Of a DNA stretch of 5,567 bases, positions 1 through 5,567 are shown in pieces. The position numbers and the translations under genes were made by a program. Below the pieces are notes generated by a model. That model made no database searches. It was given only the letters and a program-made list of their open reading frames with translations, and was not told the DNA's origin. Source of the DNA: Chloroflexota bacterium. Lineage in GTDB: Bacteria; Chloroflexota; Anaerolineae; CG2-30-64-16. Where the stretch lies: the NCBI GenBank assembly GCA_029555885.1, contig JAKPQT010000741.1, positions 1 to 5,567 on the forward strand. The letters run 5' to 3'. Positions within the stretch are counted from its first letter, which is position 1. The number at the start of each line of letters is the position of its first letter.

Positions 1-85
1 CAGGCTCAGTGCGTGAATGGGCCCAGCGCTTCACTGTCTCGGCTTCATCGTCGGTCAATTCTCGAACTCGAATCGGCGTTCGCAT
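1..85 (-). CDS. Transposase N-terminus, probably IS630 family (partial, runs off left edge)
   Basis: Only the first 28 codons are in the window. They read from an ATG at 85-83 towards position 1 and begin MRTPIRVRELTDDE, continuing through KRWAHSRTEP. The pattern 'ELTxxEAxxxKRWAxSRTEP' resembles the start of IS630-family transposases, where this segment leads into the helix-turn-helix DNA-binding domain that recognises the element's ends. The DDE catalytic domain, if present, lies outside. The start is supported by an in-frame TGA at 97-95 and a GAGGG ribosome binding site at 96-92, six bases before the ATG. The element's end should lie to the right of this gene, but it cannot be placed without the other terminal repeat. 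Family assignment rests on recalled similarity over 28 residues, so it is moderate; it could be another HTH-type transposase. Whether the full gene is intact is unknown. Confidence 0.6.
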   Translation of the reverse strand, partial: MRTPIRVRELTDDEAETVKRWAHSRTEP

Positions 86-86
86 G

Positions 87-110
87 GGGCACCCTCATGT
101 TAGGATGCCC
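87..110 (-). promoter_or_regulatory. Inverted repeat covering the transposase ribosome binding site
   Basis: On the minus strand GGGCATCC (110-103) can pair with GGGTGCCC (94-87): seven Watson-Crick pairs and one G-U, around an 8-nt loop. The right arm contains most of the GAGGG Shine-Dalgarno sequence, so the folded RNA would hide it from ribosomes. RBS-sequestering hairpins that limit transposase translation are established for IS10 and IS50. Applying that role here is inference. A weaker overlapping repeat (99-106 with 113-120, one mismatch) would compete with it. Confidence 0.4.
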
Positions 111-421
111 ATATTCTAACCTATACTTGCCGGATGAACCACTTAGTAGTGAAAAGAGACAAAACCTCCTCTCGGCACGCATGACTAAACGAAGCAAGTT
201 TTTTTGTTGCAAAACACGCCGGAGTTACGAGTGAGTGTAATCAGTCACGGAGGCGTGCCGGTCCACCCGTGACACCAGCGTGCGCACGTCAGGTGCTACA
301 CGGTCATGTTCTGTGAGGCAGTATAGGGCCGAGCAAATTATACGGTTGTTTTGTCCTAATCGTCAAATGTGCTGCGCGAGCCCGCAAAAACGATTCAGAA
401 CGTGCATCCTGCGCTAGACTA

Positions 422-430
422 TGTTATACT
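422..430 (+). promoter_or_regulatory. Candidate extended -10 promoter for the ATPase-oxidoreductase operon
   Basis: TG-T-TATACT at 422-430 is an extended -10 element: the TG dinucleotide one base before a hexamer matching TATAAT at five of six positions. No good -35 hexamer sits 16-18 bp upstream (402-407 is GTGCAT), but extended -10 promoters tolerate this. Transcription would start near 437, giving a leader of roughly 120 nt that includes the hairpin at 509-538. This is the best sigma70-like match I found in the intergenic region; other AT-rich stretches around 338-344 are weaker. Confidence 0.4.
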
Positions 431-508
431 TCGCATCACAATCGTCTCGGTTTCGCTCTTCCCCTGGCCGGACGCTGCCCATGCGACGGAATCGCTAGAC
501 GAAATCAT

Positions 509-538
509 GTGAGCGCGCCTGTCCTTGACAGGCCTCAC
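509..538 (+). promoter_or_regulatory. Strong leader hairpin just upstream of the ABC ATPase start
   Basis: GTGAG (509-513), a CGC bulge, then GCCTGTC (517-523) pairs with GACAGGC (527-533) and CTCAC (534-538) around a CTT loop. This gives 12 Watson-Crick pairs interrupted only by the three-base bulge. It ends 19 nt before the TTG start codon at 558 and would lie in the operon leader. No T-tract follows, so a normal intrinsic terminator is unlikely. It could instead affect translation initiation, mRNA stability, or act as a protein-binding site. The structure is read directly; the role is inference. Confidence 0.5.
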
Positions 539-557
539 CCGCAGCGGATGATATCCC

Positions 558-1574
558 TTGGCTGAAGAACCCATTATTATCTGCGACAACCTGATGAAAA
601 TCTACAAGGTTGCCAACCTCGAAGTCGTCGCGCTCCAGGGGTTGGACCTGGTCGTGCCGCGCGGCGAGTTGCTCGGCGTCGTCGGCGCCAGCGGCAGCGG
701 CAAGTCCACCCTGATGAACATCCTGGGCGGGCTGGACCGCCCCTCGGCCGGCCGCGTCTGGGTGAACAACCAGAACCTGCTCAAGTTCTCCAACAGCGCG
801 TTGCTCAACTACCGCCGCACGCAGGTCGGCTTCGTCTGGCAGCAGTCCGCGCGCAACCTTATCCCGTTCCTCAATGCGCAGGAGAACGTGGAGATGCCCC
901 TGACGCTCATCGGGGAGGCGCCGCGCACCAAGCGCAAGCGGGCGCGGGAGCTGCTGGCCGCAGTGGGCCTGGCGGAGCGGATGCACCACCGCGTGGGACA
1001 GCTCTCCGGCGGCGAGCAGCAGCGCGTCGCCATCGCGGTTGCGCTGGTCCACAACCCCATCTTGCTGCTGGCCGATGAGCCAACCGGTGAAGTGGACTCC
1101 GCGACCGCGCTCACCATCTACCAGACCTTCCGTGACCTCAACACCACGTACGGCCTGACGACGTTGATCGTCAGCCACGACCCGACCATCGCACGCCACG
1201 TGGACCGGGTGGTCGCCATCCGCGACGGCCGGCTGTCCAGCGAGACCATGCGCCAGGAGCCGACCGCGGAGGACTTGTACGGGCCGCGGCCTACCCACGA
1301 CACGGAACCGCCCCCGCCGGTGTTCGAGGAGCTGGTCGTGCTGGATTCGGCAGGCCGGCTGCAGGTCCCGAAGGAATACCTGCAACGGTTCAACATCAAG
1401 GGCCGCGCGCGGCTGGAGATGACGGACGAGGGCGTGCTCATCCTGCCGGTCGAGCAGAAGGAGGGCGCGGCGGAGGCTGCACCGGAACCCGCAGCCCTGA
1501 TCCCGGAAGCCACAGCCCACGGCCTGCGCAGCCGCCTGGGCAGCAGCATCGAGCGCATGAGGAGGAAACGGTAA
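558..1574 (+). CDS. ABC transporter ATP-binding protein (MacB/LolD type) with C-terminal AbrB-like domain
   Basis: This is the cytoplasmic ATPase subunit of an ABC transporter, of the class that powers FtsX-type permeases in lipoprotein release, drug or peptide export and envelope processes. In the 338 residues: Walker [10 protein letters not shown] at 43-51, Q-loop GFVWQ ending at Q95, signature LSGGEQQ at 149-155, Walker B ILLLADE at 168-174 followed by PTGEVD, and H-loop SHD with H207. All catalytic elements look intact. The nucleotide-binding domain ends near 230, the usual full length of this family. About 100 further residues follow: an acidic, proline-rich linker (about 236-255), an AbrB/SpoVT-like segment at about 257-297 ([13 protein letters not shown], then KGRARLEM), and an Ala/Glu-rich linker into a basic tail. 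The start is TTG at 558, because an in-frame TGA lies at 549-551 and residues before Met13 match the family N-terminus. The RBS is weak (GGA at 546-548). Substrate unknown. Confidence 0.9.
   Translation: MAEEPIIICDNLMKIYKVANLEVVALQGLDLVVPRGELLGVVGASGSGKSTLMNILGGLDRPSAGRVWVNNQNLLKFSNSALLNYRRTQVGFVWQQSARNLIPFLNAQENVEMPLTLIGEAPRTKRKRARELLAAVGLAERMHHRVGQLSGGEQQRVAIAVALVHNPILLLADEPTGEVDSATALTIYQTFRDLNTTYGLTTLIVSHDPTIARHVDRVVAIRDGRLSSETMRQEPTAEDLYGPRPTHDTEPPPPVFEELVVLDSAGRLQVPKEYLQRFNIKGRARLEMTDEGVLILPVEQKEGAAEAAPEPAALIPEATAHGLRSRLGSSIERMRRKR
1560..1565 (+). promoter_or_regulatory. Consensus Shine-Dalgarno AGGAGG for the oxidoreductase, inside the ATPase gene
   Basis: AGGAGG lies eight bases before the ATG at 1574, within the last codons of the ATPase gene. 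Together with the TAATG stop-start overlap it fixes the oxidoreductase start and indicates translational coupling. It is much stronger than the site before the ATPase itself, so the second gene may be translated more efficiently than the first. Confidence 0.85.
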
Positions 1575-2737
1575 TGCAGACTCAGCTTCGCATCGGCATG
1601 ATCGGCGTCAGCGGCCGCGGAGGCCTGTGGCGCCACTGGCACCAGCCCGCGGGCCGCTCGGTGATCGCCGGCGGCGCGGACATCAGCGCGGACGCGCTGG
1701 AGCAGTTCCGCACGGAACACGGCGGCCAGCCCTTCGTGACCAATGACTATCGGGAACTGCTGGCGCGGCCCGACATCGACGCCATCGCAGTGACGTCGCC
1801 CGACTACTGCCACGAAGAACACGCCGTAGCGGCGCTGCAGGCGGGCAAGCATGTCTTCTGCGAGAAGCCGCTCGCCATCACCATCGAGGGCTGCGATCAC
1901 ATCTTGCAGACCTGGCGCGCGTCGGGCCGCCGGCTGATGGTCGGCTTCAACATGCGCTACATGAACATCTTCCGCGTGATGAAGGAAATCGTGGAGTCGG
2001 GCGCCATCGGGGAGATGAAGGCCGTCTGGGTGCGCCATTTCGTCGGCTTCGGCAGCGACTTCTACTATCACGACTGGCATGCAACGCGCGCCAACGGGAC
2101 ATCGCTGCTGCTGCAGAAGGGCTCGCACGACATCGACATGATCCACTGGATCACGGGGGCCTACACCACGCGCACCGCCGCGTTCGGCAGCCTGGACTTC
2201 TTCGGCGGCGACCGGCCCAACGACCTGACCTGCCCCGTCTGCCCCGACCGCGACACCTGCACCGAGGTCTCCCATTCCCCCCGCCGCAACCAGTGCGCGT
2301 TCCGGCAGGAAGTGGATGTGGAGGACAACCAGGTAATGATCATGGAGCTGGAGGGGGGCATCAAGGCGTCGTACCTGCAATGCCATTTCACGCCCGATTA
2401 TCACCGCAATTATACGTTCATCGGCACGCAGGGGCGCATCGAGAACTCCGAGCCGGAGATGAAGGTGTGGCTCAAGACGCGCAAGTCGCGCACCTGGCGC
2501 GACCTGGCCGACCGCACGTATGACATCAAGCCCGCGGAGGGTGGGCATGGTGGGGCGGACCCGGTCATCTGCCGCGACTTTGTGGAGATGGTGCTGGATG
2601 GGAAGGAGCCGCTCGCGCCGCCGCTGGCCGGGCGCATGAGCGTGGCTGCGGGCGTCTGCGCCGCGCACTCGCTACGCAACGGCGGCACGCCGGTGAACGT
2701 GCCTCCCGTGGCAGGCTTCTGGCCGCGGCACGATTGA
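1574..2737 (+). CDS. Gfo/Idh/MocA-family NAD(P)-dependent oxidoreductase
   Basis: A 387-residue cytoplasmic enzyme of the glucose-fructose oxidoreductase / inositol dehydrogenase / MocA superfamily, which oxidises or reduces sugar-like hydroxyl compounds with NAD(P); normal length. The N-terminal Rossmann fold shows IGMIGVSGRGG (7-17) as the dinucleotide-binding turn, DIDAIAVTSPDYCH (67-80) and the family motif EKP (97-99), whose K98 is the expected catalytic lysine. The C-terminal domain has QKGSHDIDMIHW (181-192). H185 fits the catalytic histidine; the aspartate four residues before it in inositol dehydrogenase is Gln181 here, suggesting a distinct subfamily. A cysteine cluster (C220, C223, C229, C241) resembles the CPxCP-type insert in some family members and might bind metal. 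No signal peptide is seen. The ATG overlaps the ATPase stop (TAATG). The TGA lies inside the first heptamer of a repeat array. Substrate cannot be predicted. Confidence 0.9.
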   Translation: MQTQLRIGMIGVSGRGGLWRHWHQPAGRSVIAGGADISADALEQFRTEHGGQPFVTNDYRELLARPDIDAIAVTSPDYCHEEHAVAALQAGKHVFCEKPLAITIEGCDHILQTWRASGRRLMVGFNMRYMNIFRVMKEIVESGAIGEMKAVWVRHFVGFGSDFYYHDWHATRANGTSLLLQKGSHDIDMIHWITGAYTTRTAAFGSLDFFGGDRPNDLTCPVCPDRDTCTEVSHSPRRNQCAFRQEVDVEDNQVMIMELEGGIKASYLQCHFTPDYHRNYTFIGTQGRIENSEPEMKVWLKTRKSRTWRDLADRTYDIKPAEGGHGGADPVICRDFVEMVLDGKEPLAPPLAGRMSVAAGVCAAHSLRNGGTPVNVPPVAGFWPRHD

Positions 2738-2759
2738 AGATTGCAGATTGAAGATTGAA
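2732..2759 (+). repeat. Four tandem GATTGMA heptamers overlapping the oxidoreductase stop codon
   Basis: Units at 2732, 2739, 2746 and 2753 read GATTGAA, GATTGCA, GATTGAA, GATTGAA. The first unit supplies the last Asp codon and the TGA stop of the oxidoreductase. Two reverse-complement copies (TTCAATC) occur at 2786-2792 and 2800-2806 in the right arm of the adjoining hairpin. Similar 7-bp intergenic arrays, recognisable by shadow translations such as NLQSAIFN, occur in several environmental bacterial phyla as I recall. The function is unknown. Confidence 0.75.
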
Positions 2760-2813
2760 GAAGAAAGAAGGAAGATTCAATAATCTTCAATCTTCCTTCT
2801 TCAATCTTGAATC
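2746..2813. terminator. Long AT-rich hairpin between convergent genes, probable bidirectional terminator
   Basis: Arms at 2751-2777 and 2782-2808 pair at 24 of 27 positions around a CAAT loop. After one mismatch, four more pairs extend the stem to 2746 and 2813. The stem is rich in purines on one strand (GAAG/GATT) and is made partly of the heptamer units. It lies 8 bp after the oxidoreductase stop and 4 bp after the permease stop (minus strand, TAG at 2820-2818), the expected place for a terminator serving both genes. It lacks the GC-rich stem and clean T-tract of a classical intrinsic terminator, so termination is inferred from position and structure. Confidence 0.6.
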
Positions 2814-2817
2814 CCGT

Positions 2818-5567
2818 CTACCCCTGGCCGCCGCGCAGGCCGAGCGCTTGGCGGAAGAAACGCCGGTAAAGCGCAGACCCGATAATCCCCAGTTCGAGTA
2901 GGATCATAATGAGCGCGAACGCGATCGCCATATCGGTGATCTGCGCGCGGGCAATGATGGGAATCAGCGGCGGCCGGACAATCTCCTGCGCGCCCGTGAT
3001 GCGGAAGAAGGGCGCGAAGAAGCGTGAGACCTGGCTGCCGATCAGCGCGCCCGCGGTCGCGCCGTAGGCCGTCAGGAACAGGTACTCCATTAACACCTGG
3101 CCGAGAATCTGGCGGCGCTGCAAGCCGATGGCATAGAGGATCGTGAACCGGTACAGCCGCTCGCTCAACGAAGCATAGGTGTTGATCAGCAACCCTGAGA
3201 AGGCCATCACCGCCGAGGCCATGAACCCGATGGAGAGCGTGCCGAACACGCCCACCCGCTCGGTCTTGCCCCGCTCGGCAGCAATCAGCCCGACCGTATC
3301 GCGACCGCCGACCGGCTCGATGCCCATCCCATCGCGTACGATGCGCAGCACCTCCGCCCCATCCCCATCCGGCTTCATCTTCAACCAGATGCTCTCCGGC
3401 ACAGGCATCCCATAGGTATAGGACAGGTACTCCAGGTTGCCGATCGCCGTCGGATACTCCTCATACACCGTCGGGAAATAGGTGTACGACCCGACGATGG
3501 TGAACACGGCCTCCATGCTCGTAGTGGATTCCAGCGAGATGGCAATCCGCAACTGGTCGCCTACCTGCAGGTCGCCGGCTTCGAGTACGGCTTCCGGCAC
3601 AAGAATCGCGTCCTGTTGCTGCGCCAGCAGGTTCATGAGCCCGCCCATCGGCTCATCTGCAAAGTCGCGGCGGAACCACGCGACCTTGGGGAAGGTCAGC
3701 CGGTCTACCGCGAGGAAGCGCCCCCGCATCTGCCGCCCGCCCGTGAACGAAACGCGCGCCGGGAAGTTGCCTACCGCCGTGCCCGTCTGCACCCCCGGCA
3801 GCTTGAGGTATTCCTCCAGCGGCAGAAAGACCGGCTCCTGCGATGTGCCGGAGCTGCCCTCGGAGACCAGCATGGGCTGGAACGCCACATCCGCGCCCAC
3901 CTGGTAATACATCCGATCTTCCAGCCACTTGTCCAGGCTGCCCGCCAGGGAGAAGGTGTAGACACCCAGCGCCAAACAGACGATGATGAGCAGCAGCGGA
4001 TTGATGTACGCCTGGCTCTGCCGGCCAAGCTGCTGGAGGGCCAGGTGCGGCGTCACCCAGGGCACGACGCTCGCCATTCGGTCCATCAGACGCAGAATCA
4101 ACGGGAACAGTCGCATCGCCAGCAGCGCGGCCACGAGCGTGAAGAGCGCAGGCAGCAGAATCAACAGCGGGTCCTGGTACAGGTCGCTGGGCCGGTCCTT
4201 GACAAGCATGGCGAGCGAGCCCTGCTGCGAAAGGAGGCGATAGCCGTAGGCCGCGGGCAGGATCAGCAGCAGGTCGAGGTAGTAGCGATACCAGAACGGC
4301 GTCTTCATCGGCCGCGCCTGCTCACGTTCTTCCTCGACATTGCTCTGCCGCGCCGCGCCGGATGCAGCCGCCAATCGCGTCACCAGCACCACGCCCATCG
4401 TCGCCAGCAGCAGCGTCACATTCAGGCCTTCCAGCGAGACGGGCAGCGGCTCGCGCGGGACGAACGTCAGGAAGGATGAGGCATTGCCCATGAAGCGTGC
4501 GATTAACACACCGGCAGCCAGGCCCAACGGCACGCCGGCGACGAACAACAGCACCTGCTCGACCAGCGTGATGCTAAGCACGCTCGGCACATTCATGCCG
4601 CGGCTCACCAGGATGGCCGTTTCGCGGCGCTGCCAACGGGCGATGATCGAGGAAGTCAGGAACAGGAAGTAGAGCAGGAACGCCAGCGCGGGAATGTTGA
4701 AGCCGAGCAGCAGGATCGTCAGCGTGCTGCTGCGATTCACAAATTGCTCCAGCGGCTTGATGGGCGAGACGTCGATGCGGATGCCGGGCAGGATGCGCTC
4801 CAGGGCCACGCGGCTCGTCGTCAGGCCTTCCAAATACTGCCGCGCGTGGCCCGGCTGAATCCGCATCTCATCCAGGCGCACGTGCCAGGAGGCGAAGCGC
4901 GTGCCGGAGGCGATGCGCGGCTGGATGCGATCGATGAAATCCTGCCGGCGCACCAGTAGCCCATCGCTCAAGGACAGCTCGGGGTCGGTGAACCAGAAGG
5001 GGTCGTCGGGGTCGATGGGCGTCCAGATGCCCGCGACCCGGATGGGAATGCGCGTCGGATCGGGGAAATGGCTGACCGAATAACGATCCCCGACATTCGC
5101 GCCGGCCTTGGATGCATAGTGGTCGGGCAACCAGACATCCAGGACATCGCCTGAACGCTCGCCGGTGAACGGTTCGCCCTCGATGGTGATGTGATCCACC
5201 ACGTTCTCAAAGTGCACCAGGCTGACGCTGCCTATATTGTTGCGCGCGCCGGTCTCCTCCGTCGCCGGATGGAGCATCATGGCGCCGCTCTCGACCTCGA
5301 CGCGCACATACAGCGGCGGCAGGCCGATCTCCCGCTCCAGCGTCGCGGCGACGCGCGGGGCCAGGCTTTCCGTCGTCTCCAATGACAGCGGAATCTCCGA
5401 CGAAGGCAGGAAGTAGACGCGCATCAGGAACGGGGGTCGCCCGGTCTGCTCAACGAAGCGCACCAGTTCCTGCGAGAGCACCGAACGGTCCACCGCCTGC
5501 GCAAAGAAGCCGGCGCTGCTCACCAGGCCGATTGCCAGCGCAATCGAGGCCAGCGCGAGCAGGGTCA
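2818..5567 (-). CDS. ABC transporter permease with two FtsX domains (5' end beyond window)
   Basis: The membrane subunit of a MacB/LolCE-type ABC transporter. The frame stays open to the right edge. A GTG at 5523 is a possible start but almost certainly not the real one: the 14 codons before it, TLLALASIALAIGL, form most of a first membrane helix. Numbering from that GTG (901 residues): extracytoplasmic domain about 15-260; helices about 267-293, 317-345 and 366-384; charged cytoplasmic linker 388-410; helices about 414-430, 452-476 and 507-529; second extracytoplasmic domain about 530-755; helices about 757-783, 808-838 and 864-885. With the first helix this makes ten. Two cytoplasmic loops, RRETAILVSRG (299-309) and SERLYRFTILYAIG (787-800), match the ATPase-contacting loops of FtsX domains. 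The even helix count puts the C-terminus inside. It may pair with the ATPase encoded at 558-1574 or with one beyond the window. Substrate unknown. Confidence 0.88.
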   Translation of the reverse strand, partial: TLLALASIALAIGLVSSAGFFAQAVDRSVLSQELVRFVEQTGRPPFLMRVYFLPSSEIPLSLETTESLAPRVAATLEREIGLPPLYVRVEVESGAMMLHPATEETGARNNIGSVSLVHFENVVDHITIEGEPFTGERSGDVLDVWLPDHYASKAGANVGDRYSVSHFPDPTRIPIRVAGIWTPIDPDDPFWFTDPELSLSDGLLVRRQDFIDRIQPRIASGTRFASWHVRLDEMRIQPGHARQYLEGLTTSRVALERILPGIRIDVSPIKPLEQFVNRSSTLTILLLGFNIPALAFLLYFLFLTSSIIARWQRRETAILVSRGMNVPSVLSITLVEQVLLFVAGVPLGLAAGVLIARFMGNASSFLTFVPREPLPVSLEGLNVTLLLATMGVVLVTRLAAASGAARQSNVEEEREQARPMKTPFWYRYYLDLLLILPAAYGYRLLSQQGSLAMLVKDRPSDLYQDPLLILLPALFTLVAALLAMRLFPLILRLMDRMASVVPWVTPHLALQQLGRQSQAYINPLLLIIVCLALGVYTFSLAGSLDKWLEDRMYYQVGADVAFQPMLVSEGSSGTSQEPVFLPLEEYLKLPGVQTGTAVGNFPARVSFTGGRQMRGRFLAVDRLTFPKVAWFRRDFADEPMGGLMNLLAQQQDAILVPEAVLEAGDLQVGDQLRIAISLESTTSMEAVFTIVGSYTYFPTVYEEYPTAIGNLEYLSYTYGMPVPESIWLKMKPDGDGAEVLRIVRDGMGIEPVGGRDTVGLIAAERGKTERVGVFGTLSIGFMASAVMAFSGLLINTYASLSERLYRFTILYAIGLQRRQILGQVLMEYLFLTAYGATAGALIGSQVSRFFAPFFRITGAQEIVRPPLIPIIARAQITDMAIAFALIMILLELGIIGSALYRRFFRQALGLRGGQG

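Larger units (their letters stand above)
86..557. other. Intergenic region of about 470 bp, lower GC, no convincing gene
   Basis: This stretch between the divergent transposase fragment and the ABC ATPase is visibly more AT-rich than the flanking genes, with short A and T runs such as a T-tract at 199-205. I found no protein with recognisable features, no tRNA cloverleaf and no CRISPR-type repeat. The open frame at 13-234 on the plus strand starts opposite the transposase and looks like no known protein. The part nearest position 86 probably belongs to the insertion element, but its border is not identifiable. The right part holds a candidate promoter (422-430) and the leader hairpin (509-538). 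Small inverted repeats at 244-250/267-273 and 279-288 have no assigned role. Confidence 0.6.

Noticed and set aside
13..234. Plus-strand open frame of 73 codons at the left edge
   Set aside because: It overlaps the transposase N-terminus on the opposite strand and has no recognisable features.
173..260. Inverted repeat CGGCACGC (173-180) / GCGTGCCG (253-260) as insertion-element ends
   Set aside because: Only eight bases with no continuation, and both copies lie on the same side of the transposase, so they are unlikely to be its two ends.
244..288. Small hairpin 244-250/267-273 and the 10-bp palindrome 279-288 as operators
   Set aside because: Short repeats of this size are expected by chance, and they lie far from any start codon or good promoter.
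594..596. ATG at codon 13 as the ATPase start
   Set aside because: The preceding residues (EPIIICDNL) fit the usual first strand of the nucleotide-binding domain, so the TTG at 558 is preferred; ATG 594 remains a fallback.
495..1520. Minus-strand open frame of 341 codons opposite the ABC ATPase
   Set aside because: Antisense shadow of an intact ATPase gene, with no domain or plausible start context.
1118..2668. Long minus-strand open frame (516 codons) across the ATPase and oxidoreductase
   Set aside because: It is antisense to two genes with clear family motifs. Its translation is rich in Arg, Ala, His and Val without recognisable domains, as expected for shadows in GC-rich DNA.
3616..4479. 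Plus-strand open frame of 287 codons opposite the permease
   Set aside because: Its product is Gln/Arg/His-rich and low in complexity, lying wholly within the permease gene on the other strand.

Overview
The window looks like part of a GC-rich, probably chloroflexotal (Anaerolineae/Caldilineae-like) genome. The pointers are MacB/FtsX-style ABC transporter genes, an ATPase carrying an extra AbrB-like C-terminal domain, a TTG start, an IS630-type transposase fragment, and GATTGAA-type heptamer repeats in an intergenic gap. This assignment is inferred from protein style and base composition; no marker gene is present.

Layout from left to right. (a) 1-85, minus strand: the first 28 codons of a transposase, probably IS630 family, running off the left edge; an inverted repeat covers its ribosome binding site. 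(b) 86-557: about 470 bp of lower-GC DNA without a convincing gene. It holds a candidate extended -10 promoter (422-430) and a strong 12-bp hairpin (509-538) just before the next gene. (c) 558-1574, plus strand: an ABC transporter ATPase of the MacB/LolD type with an AbrB-like domain near its C-terminus. (d) 1574-2737, plus strand: a Gfo/Idh/MocA-family oxidoreductase whose ATG overlaps the ATPase stop codon (TAATG) behind a perfect AGGAGG. (e) 2732-2813: four GATTGMA heptamers followed by a long AT-rich imperfect hairpin, lying between convergent genes and probably ending transcription from both sides. (f) 2818-5567, minus strand: a ten-helix, two-FtsX-domain ABC permease whose N-terminus lies beyond the right edge.

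How they may work together. The ATPase is of the class that drives FtsX-type permeases, and the convergent permease is an obvious candidate partner, although the two are in separate transcription units. The oxidoreductase appears translationally coupled to the ATPase, but no shared pathway can be read from sequence. I see no clear novel system. The most unusual features are the ATPase-AbrB fusion, the structured leader before a TTG start, and the heptamer array that runs into a stop codon.
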